Part shown: one piece after another, positions 37,385 to 46,193 of the stretch
How positions within the stretch are numbered: position 1 is the first letter of the stretch
Layout: every line of letters starts with the position of its first letter
NCBI RefSeq assembly: GCF_003668995.1
Contig: NZ_CP033068.1
Coordinates: 1,550,001 to 1,614,000, forward strand
DNA from: Flavobacterium sp. 140616W15
Lineage (GTDB): Bacteria; Bacteroidota; Bacteroidia; Flavobacteriales; Flavobacteriaceae
DNA length: 64,000 bases
Reading direction: 5' to 3'
Program-made: the position numbers and the translations under genes
Notes under the pieces: generated by a model
The model's input: the letters and a program-made list of their open reading frames with translations, nothing else
Told to the model about the DNA's origin: nothing
Database searches by the model: none

Positions 37385-38659
37385 TTAACTAGCGAGTAAG
37401 CTTTTATAATAGCTTTCTACATCTCTCCAGTTATAATAAGGCGCTATATCTGTTTTTACAGTTGGCACAAGAATTTCTTTTTCATGAAGAAGAAATTTTA
37501 CAAGTATATCATCTGATTTTGGTTTTCGGAAAAATACAATTTGAATATTACCAGCCATAGGTGCTACCTTAAAATCGCTCCATGCTTCATAAAATTTATC
37601 TGTATCAGAAATACTGTTATAGGTTCCTTCTAAATGTAACAGCATTGCTAGTGGAATTATATTACCATCATGTGCAAAACGCAGCGTTGCTCCTTTTCCT
37701 TTTGATGCTATTATTTTATTAGCATTTTCTAAAATATTTTTTAAAGTTGGTTTTTGATTTTCAAACATGAGTCCGTTGTTGATGGCTGCATTGGCATCAT
37801 TTACATACAAGCGATAGTTAGTACATTGCCATAAATCAAAAAGTTCTTGTTTTTCGAACAAATCATAAAAGTTTTGTTTTGTTTCTACATTTTGCATCCC
37901 TCCTGCTATAGCAAATAATTTTTTCATAACAGTTTCAGGATTCACTTTCTTGATAATATAATCATTGTCAGAAAATAAAGAATTGACTAAACGGTCTGGT
38001 TTGATATGTTTTGCTTCAAATTTTTGATACTCTTCTTTCCATGTGTCTTTTGCAGATCTAAATGCTATTGCTTCTGGTGTATGGTAGTTTAGATAACGTT
38101 GCCATTTTATACCTGAATTTCTAGAAATTTGTAGGCTTGGATTAAACTCTTTAATACGTTCACAAAAAGCATCCATACTTAGGGCAACACGTACTACCGT
38201 CGTAGCACTGGCGTCTACTTGCGCTTCTTTTGTGAATACCTTTGGATAAAGATTATACATGCGTTCTGCAATACCCCTTTGTTCTTGTACTCCTATAACT
38301 GAAAGATCTCCGCCTCTAAATTCAACCTCACTCCAAAGTTGTTGTAAACGTTTTAAAACGTCTTTCCCTAGATCAGTAAGTGCAGCATTTTTGTTTGCAT
38401 TCTCAAACAGATCCAATACTTCTTTGTAATCATTATCACTTATTAAATAGCGAGAACCATGACGCCCAAAATGACTTATATAAAAAGCTTCATATCCTTT
38501 TGGTGCTGGCGTATATGCTACAATATCTTTTGAAGGATAAGCATAATAAACACCAGCTGTTTTCTCTGGTGTTTCAAACATTTCTTGCTGAGTTGTTTGA
38601 GCTAATACAATTGAAAGATTAGCTAGTATGAATAATAAGGATAGGCGATTTTTTTTCAT
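37385..38659 (-). CDS. secreted histidine acid phosphatase (phytase-like)
   Basis: A phosphomonoesterase of the histidine-phosphatase clan 2 (multiple inositol polyphosphate phosphatase-like). The signal peptide (about 1-20) ends L-A-Q. The catalytic motif R-H-G-S-R (66-70) holds the phosphohistidine His67, and the distal H-D (in F-A-H-D-G-N) is the proton donor. Length 424. It probably frees phosphate from organic phosphates in the periplasm or outside. It lies 116 bases downstream of the DUF885 gene but is separated from it by a strong terminator. Confidence 0.9.
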   Translation of the reverse strand: MKKNRLSLLFILANLSIVLAQTTQQEMFETPEKTAGVYYAYPSKDIVAYTPAPKGYEAFYISHFGRHGSRYLISDNDYKEVLDLFENANKNAALTDLGKDVLKRLQQLWSEVEFRGGDLSVIGVQEQRGIAERMYNLYPKVFTKEAQVDASATTVVRVALSMDAFCERIKEFNPSLQISRNSGIKWQRYLNYHTPEAIAFRSAKDTWKEEYQKFEAKHIKPDRLVNSLFSDNDYIIKKVNPETVMKKLFAIAGGMQNVETKQNFYDLFEKQELFDLWQCTNYRLYVNDANAAINNGLMFENQKPTLKNILENANKIIASKGKGATLRFAHDGNIIPLAMLLHLEGTYNSISDTDKFYEAWSDFKVAPMAGNIQIVFFRKPKSDDILVKFLLHEKEILVPTVKTDIAPYYNWRDVESYYKSLLAS

Positions 38660-38720
38660 TTCAATTTAATTTTAAACAAAACAAATATATTCTAAAGTTT
38701 GGATTTTATTTTCACAAAAA

Positions 38721-38755
38721 GCCCCCAAATAGTGTTTAACTCTTTGGGGGCAATT
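38721..38755 (-). terminator. intrinsic terminator of the DUF885 gene
   Basis: GCCCCCAAA pairs with TTTGGGGGC, and a T run follows on the minus strand. It insulates the downstream phosphatase gene. Confidence 0.9.
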
Positions 38756-38775
38756 TAGTATAGTCTAAGGACTGT

Positions 38776-40524
38776 TTACTTTGATTCTTTACTAGTCATT
38801 AGTTCTTTTATGTATTTTACTGGAGCACTACCATAGCTTAAGAATTTTTCATGAAATTCTTTTAGATTGAATTTCGTTCCTTGTTCTTTTTTTAATGATT
38901 CTCTAAAATCATAAATCTCTGTATATCCTGTAAAATAAGAGCATAATTGTACTTGTGACAATGTAGCACGTTTCCATTTTCCATCAGCTTCAGCTTGCTG
39001 TTGAAAAGCTTCTTTAGTTAATAGAGCTAATGCAGCATCTTTAGACATGTTTTTTGTGTGCACACTATAATCTAATATAGTATTACAAGTTGTTCTAAGA
39101 TTCCATTTGTAATACATCAACCACATTTCGTCTGAGTTTTTGTATCCACTTTCAAGCATCATTCTTTCAGTATATACAGCCCAACCTTCGATCATTGCAC
39201 CGTTTCCTAAAATAGATTTGATGATACTAGGCGATTGATTGCTGTAAACTAATTGTGTGTAATGTCCAGGAATTGCTTCGTGAATATTAAGAATTTGCAA
39301 AATGTAATCGTTGTATTCTCTTAAATAGCTTTCAGCATTTTCGGCAGTCCAACCATTCATGCTTCCAACATTATAATAGGTATTTGCATTTTTATCGTAA
39401 GGGCCTGGAGCAGATATTGATGCTCCTGCAACACCTGCCATATAAGCTGGTTCTTTTCTAACTACAAGTGGTTTAGATGGATCTATGTAAAGTAAATCTT
39501 TAGCCTTTACGTAAGCCACAAGCTCTGGGATTTGTTTTTCAATTTCCGATTGAAATTTCTCAGGAGTTGTATGTTGCAATGAGATTTTATCAATTACTTG
39601 TCTAATTAACTCTAGTTTATCTTTTGGTTTTGCATCTGTACCTTTGTATTTTGTCCAAAGTTTATCGGCAAGAACAAACATCTTACCATGCAAATCATTT
39701 TTATGGTTTACAGCAATTTTATAAATTTCATCAGCAGTATATCCTGACTCAATATCAAAGTTGAATTTTTTAGCATATAATTCGGAACCTAATCTAAAAG
39801 AACGAGGTGTTTTATTGTCTAGTTGTTTTAGCCAGTTTGCATAATCAGTAATTGCTTTTACAGAAACATTTGCTTTGTCAATAATACTCTTTTTTTCTTC
39901 GGCTGATAATTTACTTTTGCTTAAAGCAGCTACTAAATCTTCTTTAAAAACTGAAACACCACCTAAATTTTGATCTATTGCAAGTGCAGTATGTTCTTTG
40001 GTAGGGTTTTCAATATTTGATTTAGCTGCTTCATAATAAGCAGGAATTCCATTCATTTTTAAATTAAAATTACGCAATCTCACATCTAGAGAATCATATT
40101 TTCCATTTAATATTTCAGCAAAAGAGCCACAAACATTATATGATGATGGATTCCACTCAGATGATTTAAGCTCATTTATACTAAAAAGAGTGCTTTCTAG
40201 CTGATTTTTAATCATGTATAAATCAGTTTTGTTATTATCAGAAAGCCCTTCTAATGGATATTGTTTTAATGAATCTAATTGAGAATTAGCAAAAGCTATT
40301 TGTTTCTTTTGATTTTCAGCATTTGGAATAACCAAAACACTATCAAATTTATGATATCCTTGGCTGGCTGCCCAATCAGGATTTAGTTTCCATAAGTCAG
40401 TAATAAAACCTTCCTTATATTTTTCAAATTTTTCATTTGTCACCTTATTGTCACCTGATTTAGCATTTTTATTGCAGGAAACAAGTAAAGCAACAACAAC
40501 AATAGGAATAAAAAGTTTTTTCAT
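38776..40524 (-). CDS. DUF885 family lipoprotein, likely metallopeptidase
   Basis: A 582-residue envelope lipoprotein (lipobox L-L-V-S-C, Cys17). The motif H-E-A-I-P-G-H (His415, Glu416, His421) and the third ligand Glu446 in I-E-G-W-A-V-Y form the expected zinc site of a M32/DUF885-type carboxy- or dipeptidase. It is widespread in Bacteroidota; no substrate has been proven for this branch. It stands alone with its own terminator. Confidence 0.85.
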   Translation of the reverse strand: MKKLFIPIVVVALLVSCNKNAKSGDNKVTNEKFEKYKEGFITDLWKLNPDWAASQGYHKFDSVLVIPNAENQKKQIAFANSQLDSLKQYPLEGLSDNNKTDLYMIKNQLESTLFSINELKSSEWNPSSYNVCGSFAEILNGKYDSLDVRLRNFNLKMNGIPAYYEAAKSNIENPTKEHTALAIDQNLGGVSVFKEDLVAALSKSKLSAEEKKSIIDKANVSVKAITDYANWLKQLDNKTPRSFRLGSELYAKKFNFDIESGYTADEIYKIAVNHKNDLHGKMFVLADKLWTKYKGTDAKPKDKLELIRQVIDKISLQHTTPEKFQSEIEKQIPELVAYVKAKDLLYIDPSKPLVVRKEPAYMAGVAGASISAPGPYDKNANTYYNVGSMNGWTAENAESYLREYNDYILQILNIHEAIPGHYTQLVYSNQSPSIIKSILGNGAMIEGWAVYTERMMLESGYKNSDEMWLMYYKWNLRTTCNTILDYSVHTKNMSKDAALALLTKEAFQQQAEADGKWKRATLSQVQLCSYFTGYTEIYDFRESLKKEQGTKFNLKEFHEKFLSYGSAPVKYIKELMTSKESK

Positions 40525-40628
40525 ATATATAATGTATTTAACTGCTAAAGATAAAAAATGATCTTTATGGTATGCTAATTTTATTTTATTAAATGGAATT
40601 GAAAATTATATTCTCGTAAAGATGTGAA

Positions 40629-40670
40629 GACACAAAGAAAAGTAGTTCATAGGCTACTTTTCTTTGTGTC
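40629..40670. repeat. large perfect hairpin
   Basis: A 17-bp perfect stem (GACACAAAGAAAAGTAG / CTACTTTTCTTTGTGTC) with an 8-base loop. The right arm continues TCTACGG, matching the CTCTACA tail of the REP-like elements at 28098 and 45083. It lies between two minus-strand genes. Confidence 0.9.
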
Positions 40671-40759
40671 TCTACGGGAGAGATGTTTTTTAAATTTAAT
40701 GATCCTAAGCAGGAACGTTTGAACCTTTGTTGCTAAGCACCTCCGAAGCTTTAAGTAAT

Positions 40760-42736
40760 TTAATAAGCTAATAAATCTAAAAGTTCTTTCTCAAATCTGC
40801 CTTTTGGTAAATATTGATCTTCTAGTGCTTTTGTAAAAGGAATTGGAGTATCTAAACTTGCAACACGCTTAACAGGTGCATCTAGATAACGGAAACAATT
40901 TTCCATTATTAATGATGATATATCACTGGCAATACCACCAAAAAGTGAATCTTCCTGATAAATTATTACACGTCCCGTTTTCTTAACCGATTCATAAATT
41001 GCTTCTGTATCCAAAGGCTGTAACGTTCTTAAATCTAATAAATCTGCTGAAATATCTGGATTTTTAGTAAGTGTTTCTAAAGCCCAATGTACAGCAGCTC
41101 CAAATGCAATAATTGTAACATCATTTCCTTTTTTTAACAAAGCGGCTTTTCCTAGCGAAATTGTATAATAATCTGTAGGTACGTCTTGATAAACGCTTCG
41201 GTATAATTGCTTATGTTCAAAGAATAAAACCGGATTTGGGTCATTAATAGATTCGTTTAATAAGCCTTTAGCATCATATGGGAAAGCAGGATAAACGACT
41301 TTTAGACCTGGAGTTTTTGTAAACCAAGCTTCATTGGTTTGCGAATGAAATGGCCCTGCCTGAGTACCGCCTCCACAAGGCATTCGAACTACAACATCGG
41401 CATTTTCTAACCATCGGTAATGTGATTTTGCTAATAAATTTACAATTGGATTAAATCCTGTAGAAACAAAATCGGCAAATTGCATCTCAACAATCGCTTT
41501 GTATCCATTTATTGAAAGTCCCATTCCGGTTGAAACTACAGCACTTTCACAAATTGGTGTATTCCGCACACGATCTTTACCATATATTTCTACAAAACCA
41601 TCAGTTATTTTGAAGGCACCGCCATATTCAGCAATATCTTGCCCCATAATAACCAAATTGCTATGAAGCTGCATTGATAAGTTTAAACTTGACGAAATGG
41701 CATCTATAAATCGAATATTTTTGGTTTCTAAGTCTGGTGCAATCTCTTTATAGTTGTACGGTTTGTAAACATCATTTAGTTCTTCTTCATAAGAAGCTTC
41801 AATTTCTGGTTCTTCATTTGCAAGAACTAGACTTTCATCTATATCTTTCTTAATTTCAGCATGCAATTGTTCATCATATGCTGTGGTTAATACTCCTATC
41901 TCAGTTAAAAAGTCCTTATAATTATTTACAGGATCTTTTACTGCCCACATATCCATTAAGTCTTGCGGAACATATTTTGTACCACTCGCCTCTTCATGTC
42001 CACGCATTCTAAATGTTTTAAACTCTAATAAAACAGGTCGTGGTTTTTCTATCATTGACAGTTTTAATTCAGATAAAAGATTATAAACTTCTAATATGTT
42101 ATTTCCATCAATAATATGACTTTCTATACCATAACCTACTCCTTTGTCGGCTAAGTTTTCACAACGATATTGCTCGTTTGTAGGAGTCGAAAGTCCATAA
42201 CCGTTGTTCTCAATGACAAACATTACAGGTAATTCCCAAACAGCGGCAATATTTAATGCTTCATGAAAGTCTCCTTCGCTTGTTGCACCTTCTCCTGTAA
42301 AAACAGCAGTTATTTTATTATTCTTTTTTAATTTATTGGCTAAAGCAATCCCATCAGCAACACCTAATTGAGGTCCTAAGTGAGAAATCATACCAATAAT
42401 CTTATATTCTTGTGTTCCAAAGTGAAAACTTCTGTCACGTCCTTTGGTAAAGCCATTGGCTTTTCCTTGCCATTGCGAAAAAAGACGGTATAGTGGAATA
42501 TCTCTTCCTGTAAAAACACCCAGATTACGGTGCATTGGTAAGATGTATTCGTCAGAGTCCAAAACGGCTGTAACTCCTACAGATATAGCTTCTTGTCCTA
42601 TTCCAGAAAACCATTTAGATACTTTTCCCTGGCGGATTAGGATGAGCATTTTCTCTTCTATTAATCTTGGTTTTAATAATCTCTTGTATAAATCTAAAAG
42701 CTGTTCGTTGGTAAGTTCTTTTCTGTCAAAAATCAT
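40760..42736 (-). CDS. fused E1 alpha/beta of branched-chain 2-oxoacid dehydrogenase
   Basis: A thiamine-diphosphate decarboxylase/dehydrogenase (E1) that feeds acyl groups to lipoyl-E2. The first half (1 to about 330) is the alpha chain, with T-G-E-G-A-T-S-E-G-D (about 143-152) and I-E-N-N-G-Y-G for ThDP/magnesium. The second half is the beta chain, with E-Y-G-G-A-F, Q-F-A-D-F and G-G-I-A-S-D. At 658 residues it is a single-chain fusion, common in Bacteroidota. No E2 or E3 gene is adjacent, so it must share them with other loci. Confidence 0.93.
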   Translation of the reverse strand: MIFDRKELTNEQLLDLYKRLLKPRLIEEKMLILIRQGKVSKWFSGIGQEAISVGVTAVLDSDEYILPMHRNLGVFTGRDIPLYRLFSQWQGKANGFTKGRDRSFHFGTQEYKIIGMISHLGPQLGVADGIALANKLKKNNKITAVFTGEGATSEGDFHEALNIAAVWELPVMFVIENNGYGLSTPTNEQYRCENLADKGVGYGIESHIIDGNNILEVYNLLSELKLSMIEKPRPVLLEFKTFRMRGHEEASGTKYVPQDLMDMWAVKDPVNNYKDFLTEIGVLTTAYDEQLHAEIKKDIDESLVLANEEPEIEASYEEELNDVYKPYNYKEIAPDLETKNIRFIDAISSSLNLSMQLHSNLVIMGQDIAEYGGAFKITDGFVEIYGKDRVRNTPICESAVVSTGMGLSINGYKAIVEMQFADFVSTGFNPIVNLLAKSHYRWLENADVVVRMPCGGGTQAGPFHSQTNEAWFTKTPGLKVVYPAFPYDAKGLLNESINDPNPVLFFEHKQLYRSVYQDVPTDYYTISLGKAALLKKGNDVTIIAFGAAVHWALETLTKNPDISADLLDLRTLQPLDTEAIYESVKKTGRVIIYQEDSLFGGIASDISSLIMENCFRYLDAPVKRVASLDTPIPFTKALEDQYLPKGRFEKELLDLLAY

Positions 42737-42851
42737 TTTTTGGTTTATTATTTAGTCAATGAATGTTGTAAAAATATAACAACTTGGTTATATTTTGTTA
42801 TATAATTATTAATTATTCGCATTTGTTGAAATAAAAATAACAAATTAGTTT

Positions 42852-42859
42852 TACATTTG
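42852..42859 (+). promoter_or_regulatory. -7 promoter box of the oxygenase gene
   Basis: TACATTTG fits TAnnTTTG; a TTG at 42826-42828 is 23 bases upstream, within the usual spacing for the -33 element. It is 52 bases before the ATG. Confidence 0.65.
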
Positions 42860-42910
42860 CTCTAAGATATGGTTTCTAACCTTATCAAGTTATCAATAAA
42901 TATGTAAAGT

Positions 42911-43861
42911 ATGCAAAACATTCCTAGTGTAGACTTACGTGATTTCCTTTCGGACAACCCGGAACGTAAACAAAAATTTGTAAATGAAATCGGAAATGCA
43001 TTTGAAAACATTGGCTTCGTTGCCCTAAAAGGTCACTTTTTAGATGATCAGTTAGTTGACGAACTTTATGGCGAAATTAGAAAATTTTTCGCATTGCCAA
43101 TAGAATCTAAACATAATTATGAAATCCCAGGTATTGGAGGTCAGAGAGGTTATGTTTCTTTTGGTACAGAACACGCCAAAGGGAGAAAAGAAGGTGACTT
43201 AAAAGAATTCTGGCATTTTGGTCAGTATGTGAGTGAAAATTCTAAGTATGCTTCAGAATATCCAGAAAATGTTGAAGTTACAGAATTGCCTAAATTTAAT
43301 GCTGTTGGTAAAGAAGCGTACCAAATGCTTGAAAAAACTGGAGTTTATGTTTTAAGAGCTTTAGCATTACACCTTGGATTAGATGAATTTTACTTTGACA
43401 AATATGCCAAAGACGGAAATTCAATCTTACGTCCTATTCACTACCCACCAATTACATCGGAACCTAAAGATGCAATTCGTGCTGCTGCTCACGGTGATAT
43501 CAACCTTATTACCTTATTAATGGGAGCACAAGGAAAAGGATTACAAGTTCAAAATCATGATGGAGAATGGATTGATGCCATTGCCGAAGATGATCAATTG
43601 GTAATTAATGTTGGAGACATGCTTTCACGTCATACCAACAACAGGCTAAAATCGACTATTCACCAAGTAGTTAATCCACCAAGAGAATTATGGGGAACAT
43701 CTCGTTACTCAGTTCCGTTTTTTATGCACCCAGTAAGCGATATGCGTTTGGATTGTTTAGAAAACTGCATTGATGCCGAGAATCCTAAGAAATTCGAGGA
43801 TATTACTGCTGGAGAATATTTATACGAACGTTTGGTAGATTTGGGTTTAATCAAAAAATAA
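42911..43861 (+). CDS. isopenicillin-N-synthase-family Fe(II)/2-oxoglutarate oxygenase
   Basis: A 316-residue non-haem iron oxygenase. Iron ligands are His194 and Asp196 (A-H-G-D-I-N) and His251 (S-T-I-H-Q-V); the 2-oxoglutarate or substrate carboxylate is held by R-Y-S (Arg265, Ser267). The N-terminus S-V-D-L-R-D-F is typical. Bacterial members hydroxylate small molecules, and no antibiotic genes are nearby. It is monocistronic, with a promoter box and a 15-bp terminator. Confidence 0.9.
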   Translation: MQNIPSVDLRDFLSDNPERKQKFVNEIGNAFENIGFVALKGHFLDDQLVDELYGEIRKFFALPIESKHNYEIPGIGGQRGYVSFGTEHAKGRKEGDLKEFWHFGQYVSENSKYASEYPENVEVTELPKFNAVGKEAYQMLEKTGVYVLRALALHLGLDEFYFDKYAKDGNSILRPIHYPPITSEPKDAIRAAAHGDINLITLLMGAQGKGLQVQNHDGEWIDAIAEDDQLVINVGDMLSRHTNNRLKSTIHQVVNPPRELWGTSRYSVPFFMHPVSDMRLDCLENCIDAENPKKFEDITAGEYLYERLVDLGLIKK

Positions 43862-43882
43862 TCTTTAAATTTACCTAATTAT

Positions 43883-43917
43883 AAAAAGACATTGAGTTTA
43901 TACTTAATGTCTTTTTG
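43883..43917 (+). terminator. intrinsic terminator after the oxygenase gene
   Basis: AAAAAGACATTGAGT pairs with ACTTAATGTCTTTTT (one G-U), with loop TTAT and a T tail. Confidence 0.9.
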
Positions 43918-43990
43918 CTTTATGAAACTAGAATATCATTTATATAGCTTTTATAATTTTGCTCTTAATTAGTTGCGCGATGTAAAATAT

Positions 43991-44013
43991 TGAACGCGGA
44001 TGACGCGGATTTT
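43991..44013 (+). repeat. left copy of a 23-bp inverted repeat around the GxxExxY gene
   Basis: Starts TGAACGCGGATGACGCGG. It is the exact reverse complement of 44518-44540 over 23 bases. Each copy has an internal direct repeat (ACGCGGAT). Confidence 0.95.
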
Positions 44014-44068
44014 TTAAAGTTTTCAGAATAGAGAAAAATTTCGTAATATCAGTATTTAAAAATATATT

Positions 44069-44452
44069 ATGAGTAGCATTTTACATAGAGAATTAACAAA
44101 ATCAATTTTAAAAGTTTTTTTTGATGTTTATAATGAACTGGGCTATGGGTTCCTTGAAAGAGTATATCAGAATTCTTTATTCTATGAACTTAAATTAAAT
44201 GGTTTTAAAGTAGAGACACAAAAGAAAATAAAAGTTTATTATAAAGAAATTGTGGTTGGAGATTATATAGCTGACATAGTTGTAAATGATTTAGTGATAT
44301 TAGAATTAAAAGCGCAAGAATATTTAGTAGAAGCAAATGAATTTCAATTAATAAATTATTTAAAAGCAACGCACTGTGAAGTTGGACTTCTTTTAAATTT
44401 TGGAAAAAAACCCGAATTCATTAGAAAAGTATATCAAAACAATCGAAAATAA
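44069..44452 (+). CDS. GxxExxY family protein
   Basis: A 127-residue protein with the family signature G-F-L-E-R-V-Y (27-33). The rest has D-Y-I-A-D-I-V with Asp69 and I-L-E-L-K with Glu79 and Lys81, a PD-(D/E)XK nuclease core, so nucleic-acid cleavage or binding is likely. The family is frequent and often multicopy in Bacteroidota; its biological role is unknown. The gene is flanked 55 and 65 bases away by perfect 23-bp inverted repeats. Start ATG 44069. Confidence 0.9.
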   Translation: MSSILHRELTKSILKVFFDVYNELGYGFLERVYQNSLFYELKLNGFKVETQKKIKVYYKEIVVGDYIADIVVNDLVILELKAQEYLVEANEFQLINYLKATHCEVGLLLNFGKKPEFIRKVYQNNRK

Positions 44453-44517
44453 AGAATCTGTTTCTGTTTAATCAGCGTCTAAAACACCAAACACGTAAAA
44501 CTAGAGGGCCAAAAAAT

Positions 44518-44540
44518 AAAATCCGCGTCATCCGCGTTCA
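44518..44540 (-). repeat. right copy of the 23-bp inverted repeat
   Basis: AAAATCCGCGTCATCCGCG and onward; exact inverse of 43991-44013. The two copies bound a 550-bp segment holding only the GxxExxY gene. Confidence 0.95.
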
Positions 44541-44600
44541 AAAATATAGAGTAGTATTTAAAATATTACTATTTGCAGTCAAAATAAAAATACAATACAA

Positions 44601-44930
44601 ATGGACTTACAAGACCAACTAAAAAATCTTTTCCCAGATCACGAAGTATCTCCTGACGAAATTGTGATTCCAGAAGATCATACGCTTTTTATCCAAAAAG
44701 AACCAATGATTTGTAAATACGAAAAACGAAAAGGGAAAGCCACTACAATTATCGAAGGTTATGAAGGAACCGATGAAGATTTTAAAATCCTAGCGAAAGA
44801 AATTAAAACCAAATTAAGTGTTGGCGGAACTTTTAAAGACGATTCTATTATTATACAAGGTGATTACCGCGATAAAATAATGGAAATACTAAAAGCAAAA
44901 GGTTTTAAAGTAAAACGTGTGGGAGGCTAG
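44601..44930 (+). CDS. SUI1/eIF1-like translation factor (YciH family)
   Basis: A 109-residue protein of the SUI1 fold. The segment K-R-K-G-K-A-T-T-I-I-E-G (about 42-53) corresponds to the ribosome-facing basic loop of eIF1. Then come K-L-S-V-G-G-T-F and the end I-L-K-A-K-G-F-K-V-K-R. In bacteria the YciH protein can affect start-codon choice in vitro, but its physiological role is open. It stands alone just outside the 23-bp inverted repeat. Confidence 0.9.
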   Translation: MDLQDQLKNLFPDHEVSPDEIVIPEDHTLFIQKEPMICKYEKRKGKATTIIEGYEGTDEDFKILAKEIKTKLSVGGTFKDDSIIIQGDYRDKIMEILKAKGFKVKRVGG

Positions 44931-45202
44931 AGTTTAGTACACGTAATCAGTTTTGGTTTTCAATTACATAACTTTAAGCTTAAAATTTTTCTTTGCGAAC
45001 CTTGCGTTTATAAAGATCTAGAATGAAACCTTTGCGACCTTTGCGGTTAAATCACAAAAAACACAGGAAAAGATACAGGAAAAGACGCACTGCGGTGCGC
45101 CTCTACAGAACAAAAAAACAAAAAACATATGGTTTATGCGATTCTATAAAAAACCTTAGAATCTCAGAACCTTTGCCTCTTTGAACCTTTAAAAATAAAA
45201 CA
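44931..45202. other. repeat-rich intergenic stretch
   Basis: Holds CCTTTGCG-type direct repeats near 45030, the REP-like palindrome at 45083, and CCTTAGAATCT and CCTTTG words up to the next start codon. No open frame is supported. Confidence 0.6.
45083..45107. repeat. REP-like palindrome
   Basis: AGACGCACTGCGGTGCGCCT followed by CTACA; the stem GACGCAC/GTGCGCC has one mismatch. It is the same family as 28098-28122, with the same following words. Confidence 0.8.
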
Positions 45203-46069
45203 ATGATACAATCATCAGAATTAATACTAAATCCAGACGGAAGCGTCTATCATTTGAATCTTCTTCCAGAAAATATTGCTCATGACATTATTTTTGTAGG
45301 TGATCAAAATCGTGTTGAAAAAATCACTCAGTTTTTTGACAGCATCGAGTTTTCTACTCAAAAAAGAGAATTTAAAACACAAACCGGAATCTATAAAGGG
45401 AAAAGAATTACTGTAATGTCAACAGGTATTGGTCCAGACAATATAGATATTGTTGTTAATGAGCTAGATGCTTTGGTGAACATTGATTTAGAAACTCGTA
45501 AACCAAAAGAAAACCTAACTTCATTAAATATTATTAGAATTGGAACTTCAGGTTCGTTACAAGCTGATATTCCTGTAGATAGCTTTGTAATGTCAACATT
45601 TGGTCTAGGACTTGATAATATGCTTCGCTCTTATTTAATTGATGAAGTTTCAAATGCTGCTATGGAAGAAGCTTTTATAAATCATACCAATTGGGACATT
45701 CGTAAAGGAAAACCGTATGTGATTGCATGTTCTGAGAAACTAGAAAAACTTATCGAGAGTGACAAGATACACAAAGGAATCACTGCAACTGCAGGAGGTT
45801 TTTATGGTCCACAAGGGCGTGTTTTACGTTTAAACATTCAAGATGAAGAATTAAATGCTAAAATGGATAATTTTACGTTTAATGATAATCGAATTACAAA
45901 TCTAGAAATGGAAACAGCAGCTATTTATGGGCTTTCGGCATTATTAGGTCATAATGCTTTATCACTAAATGCTATTATTGCTAATCGCGCTTCGGGAACT
46001 TTCAGCGAAGACCCATATAAAGCTGTTGATGAATTGATTAAATATACATTGAATAAAATTGTTGGATAA
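45203..46069 (+). CDS. nucleoside phosphorylase (uridine-phosphorylase-like)
   Basis: Splits nucleosides with phosphate into a base and ribose-1-phosphate. It has 288 residues. Visible are V-G-D-Q-N-R-V (about 34-40), the phosphate-binding G-T-S-G-S-L (about 115-120), and the ribose-binding E-M-E-T-A-A (about 235-240). The fold is PNP/UDP family 1; uridine is the most likely base but cannot be proved. No other nucleoside genes are nearby. Confidence 0.88.
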   Translation: MIQSSELILNPDGSVYHLNLLPENIAHDIIFVGDQNRVEKITQFFDSIEFSTQKREFKTQTGIYKGKRITVMSTGIGPDNIDIVVNELDALVNIDLETRKPKENLTSLNIIRIGTSGSLQADIPVDSFVMSTFGLGLDNMLRSYLIDEVSNAAMEEAFINHTNWDIRKGKPYVIACSEKLEKLIESDKIHKGITATAGGFYGPQGRVLRLNIQDEELNAKMDNFTFNDNRITNLEMETAAIYGLSALLGHNALSLNAIIANRASGTFSEDPYKAVDELIKYTLNKIVG

Positions 46070-46193
46070 TTTAGGCATCTTAGATTTTAGATTTCTTAGA
46101 CTTCATGTGTAAAATTCAAACCAAGTAGTCTAAGAAGTCTAAAAATTATATTTTCTAATAAGTCTAAAATCTAATTACCAAAGAAATCTAATA
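46070..46193. repeat. TCTAAGA/TCTAAAATC repeat cluster
   Basis: Several inverted and direct copies of AGTCTAAGAAGTCTAAAA-like words fill the gap between two genes and can fold back on themselves. Confidence 0.65.

Noticed and set aside
42911..43861. beta-lactam biosynthesis from the IPNS-like gene
   Set aside because: No ACV synthetase or other pathway genes are near, and the family is broad.
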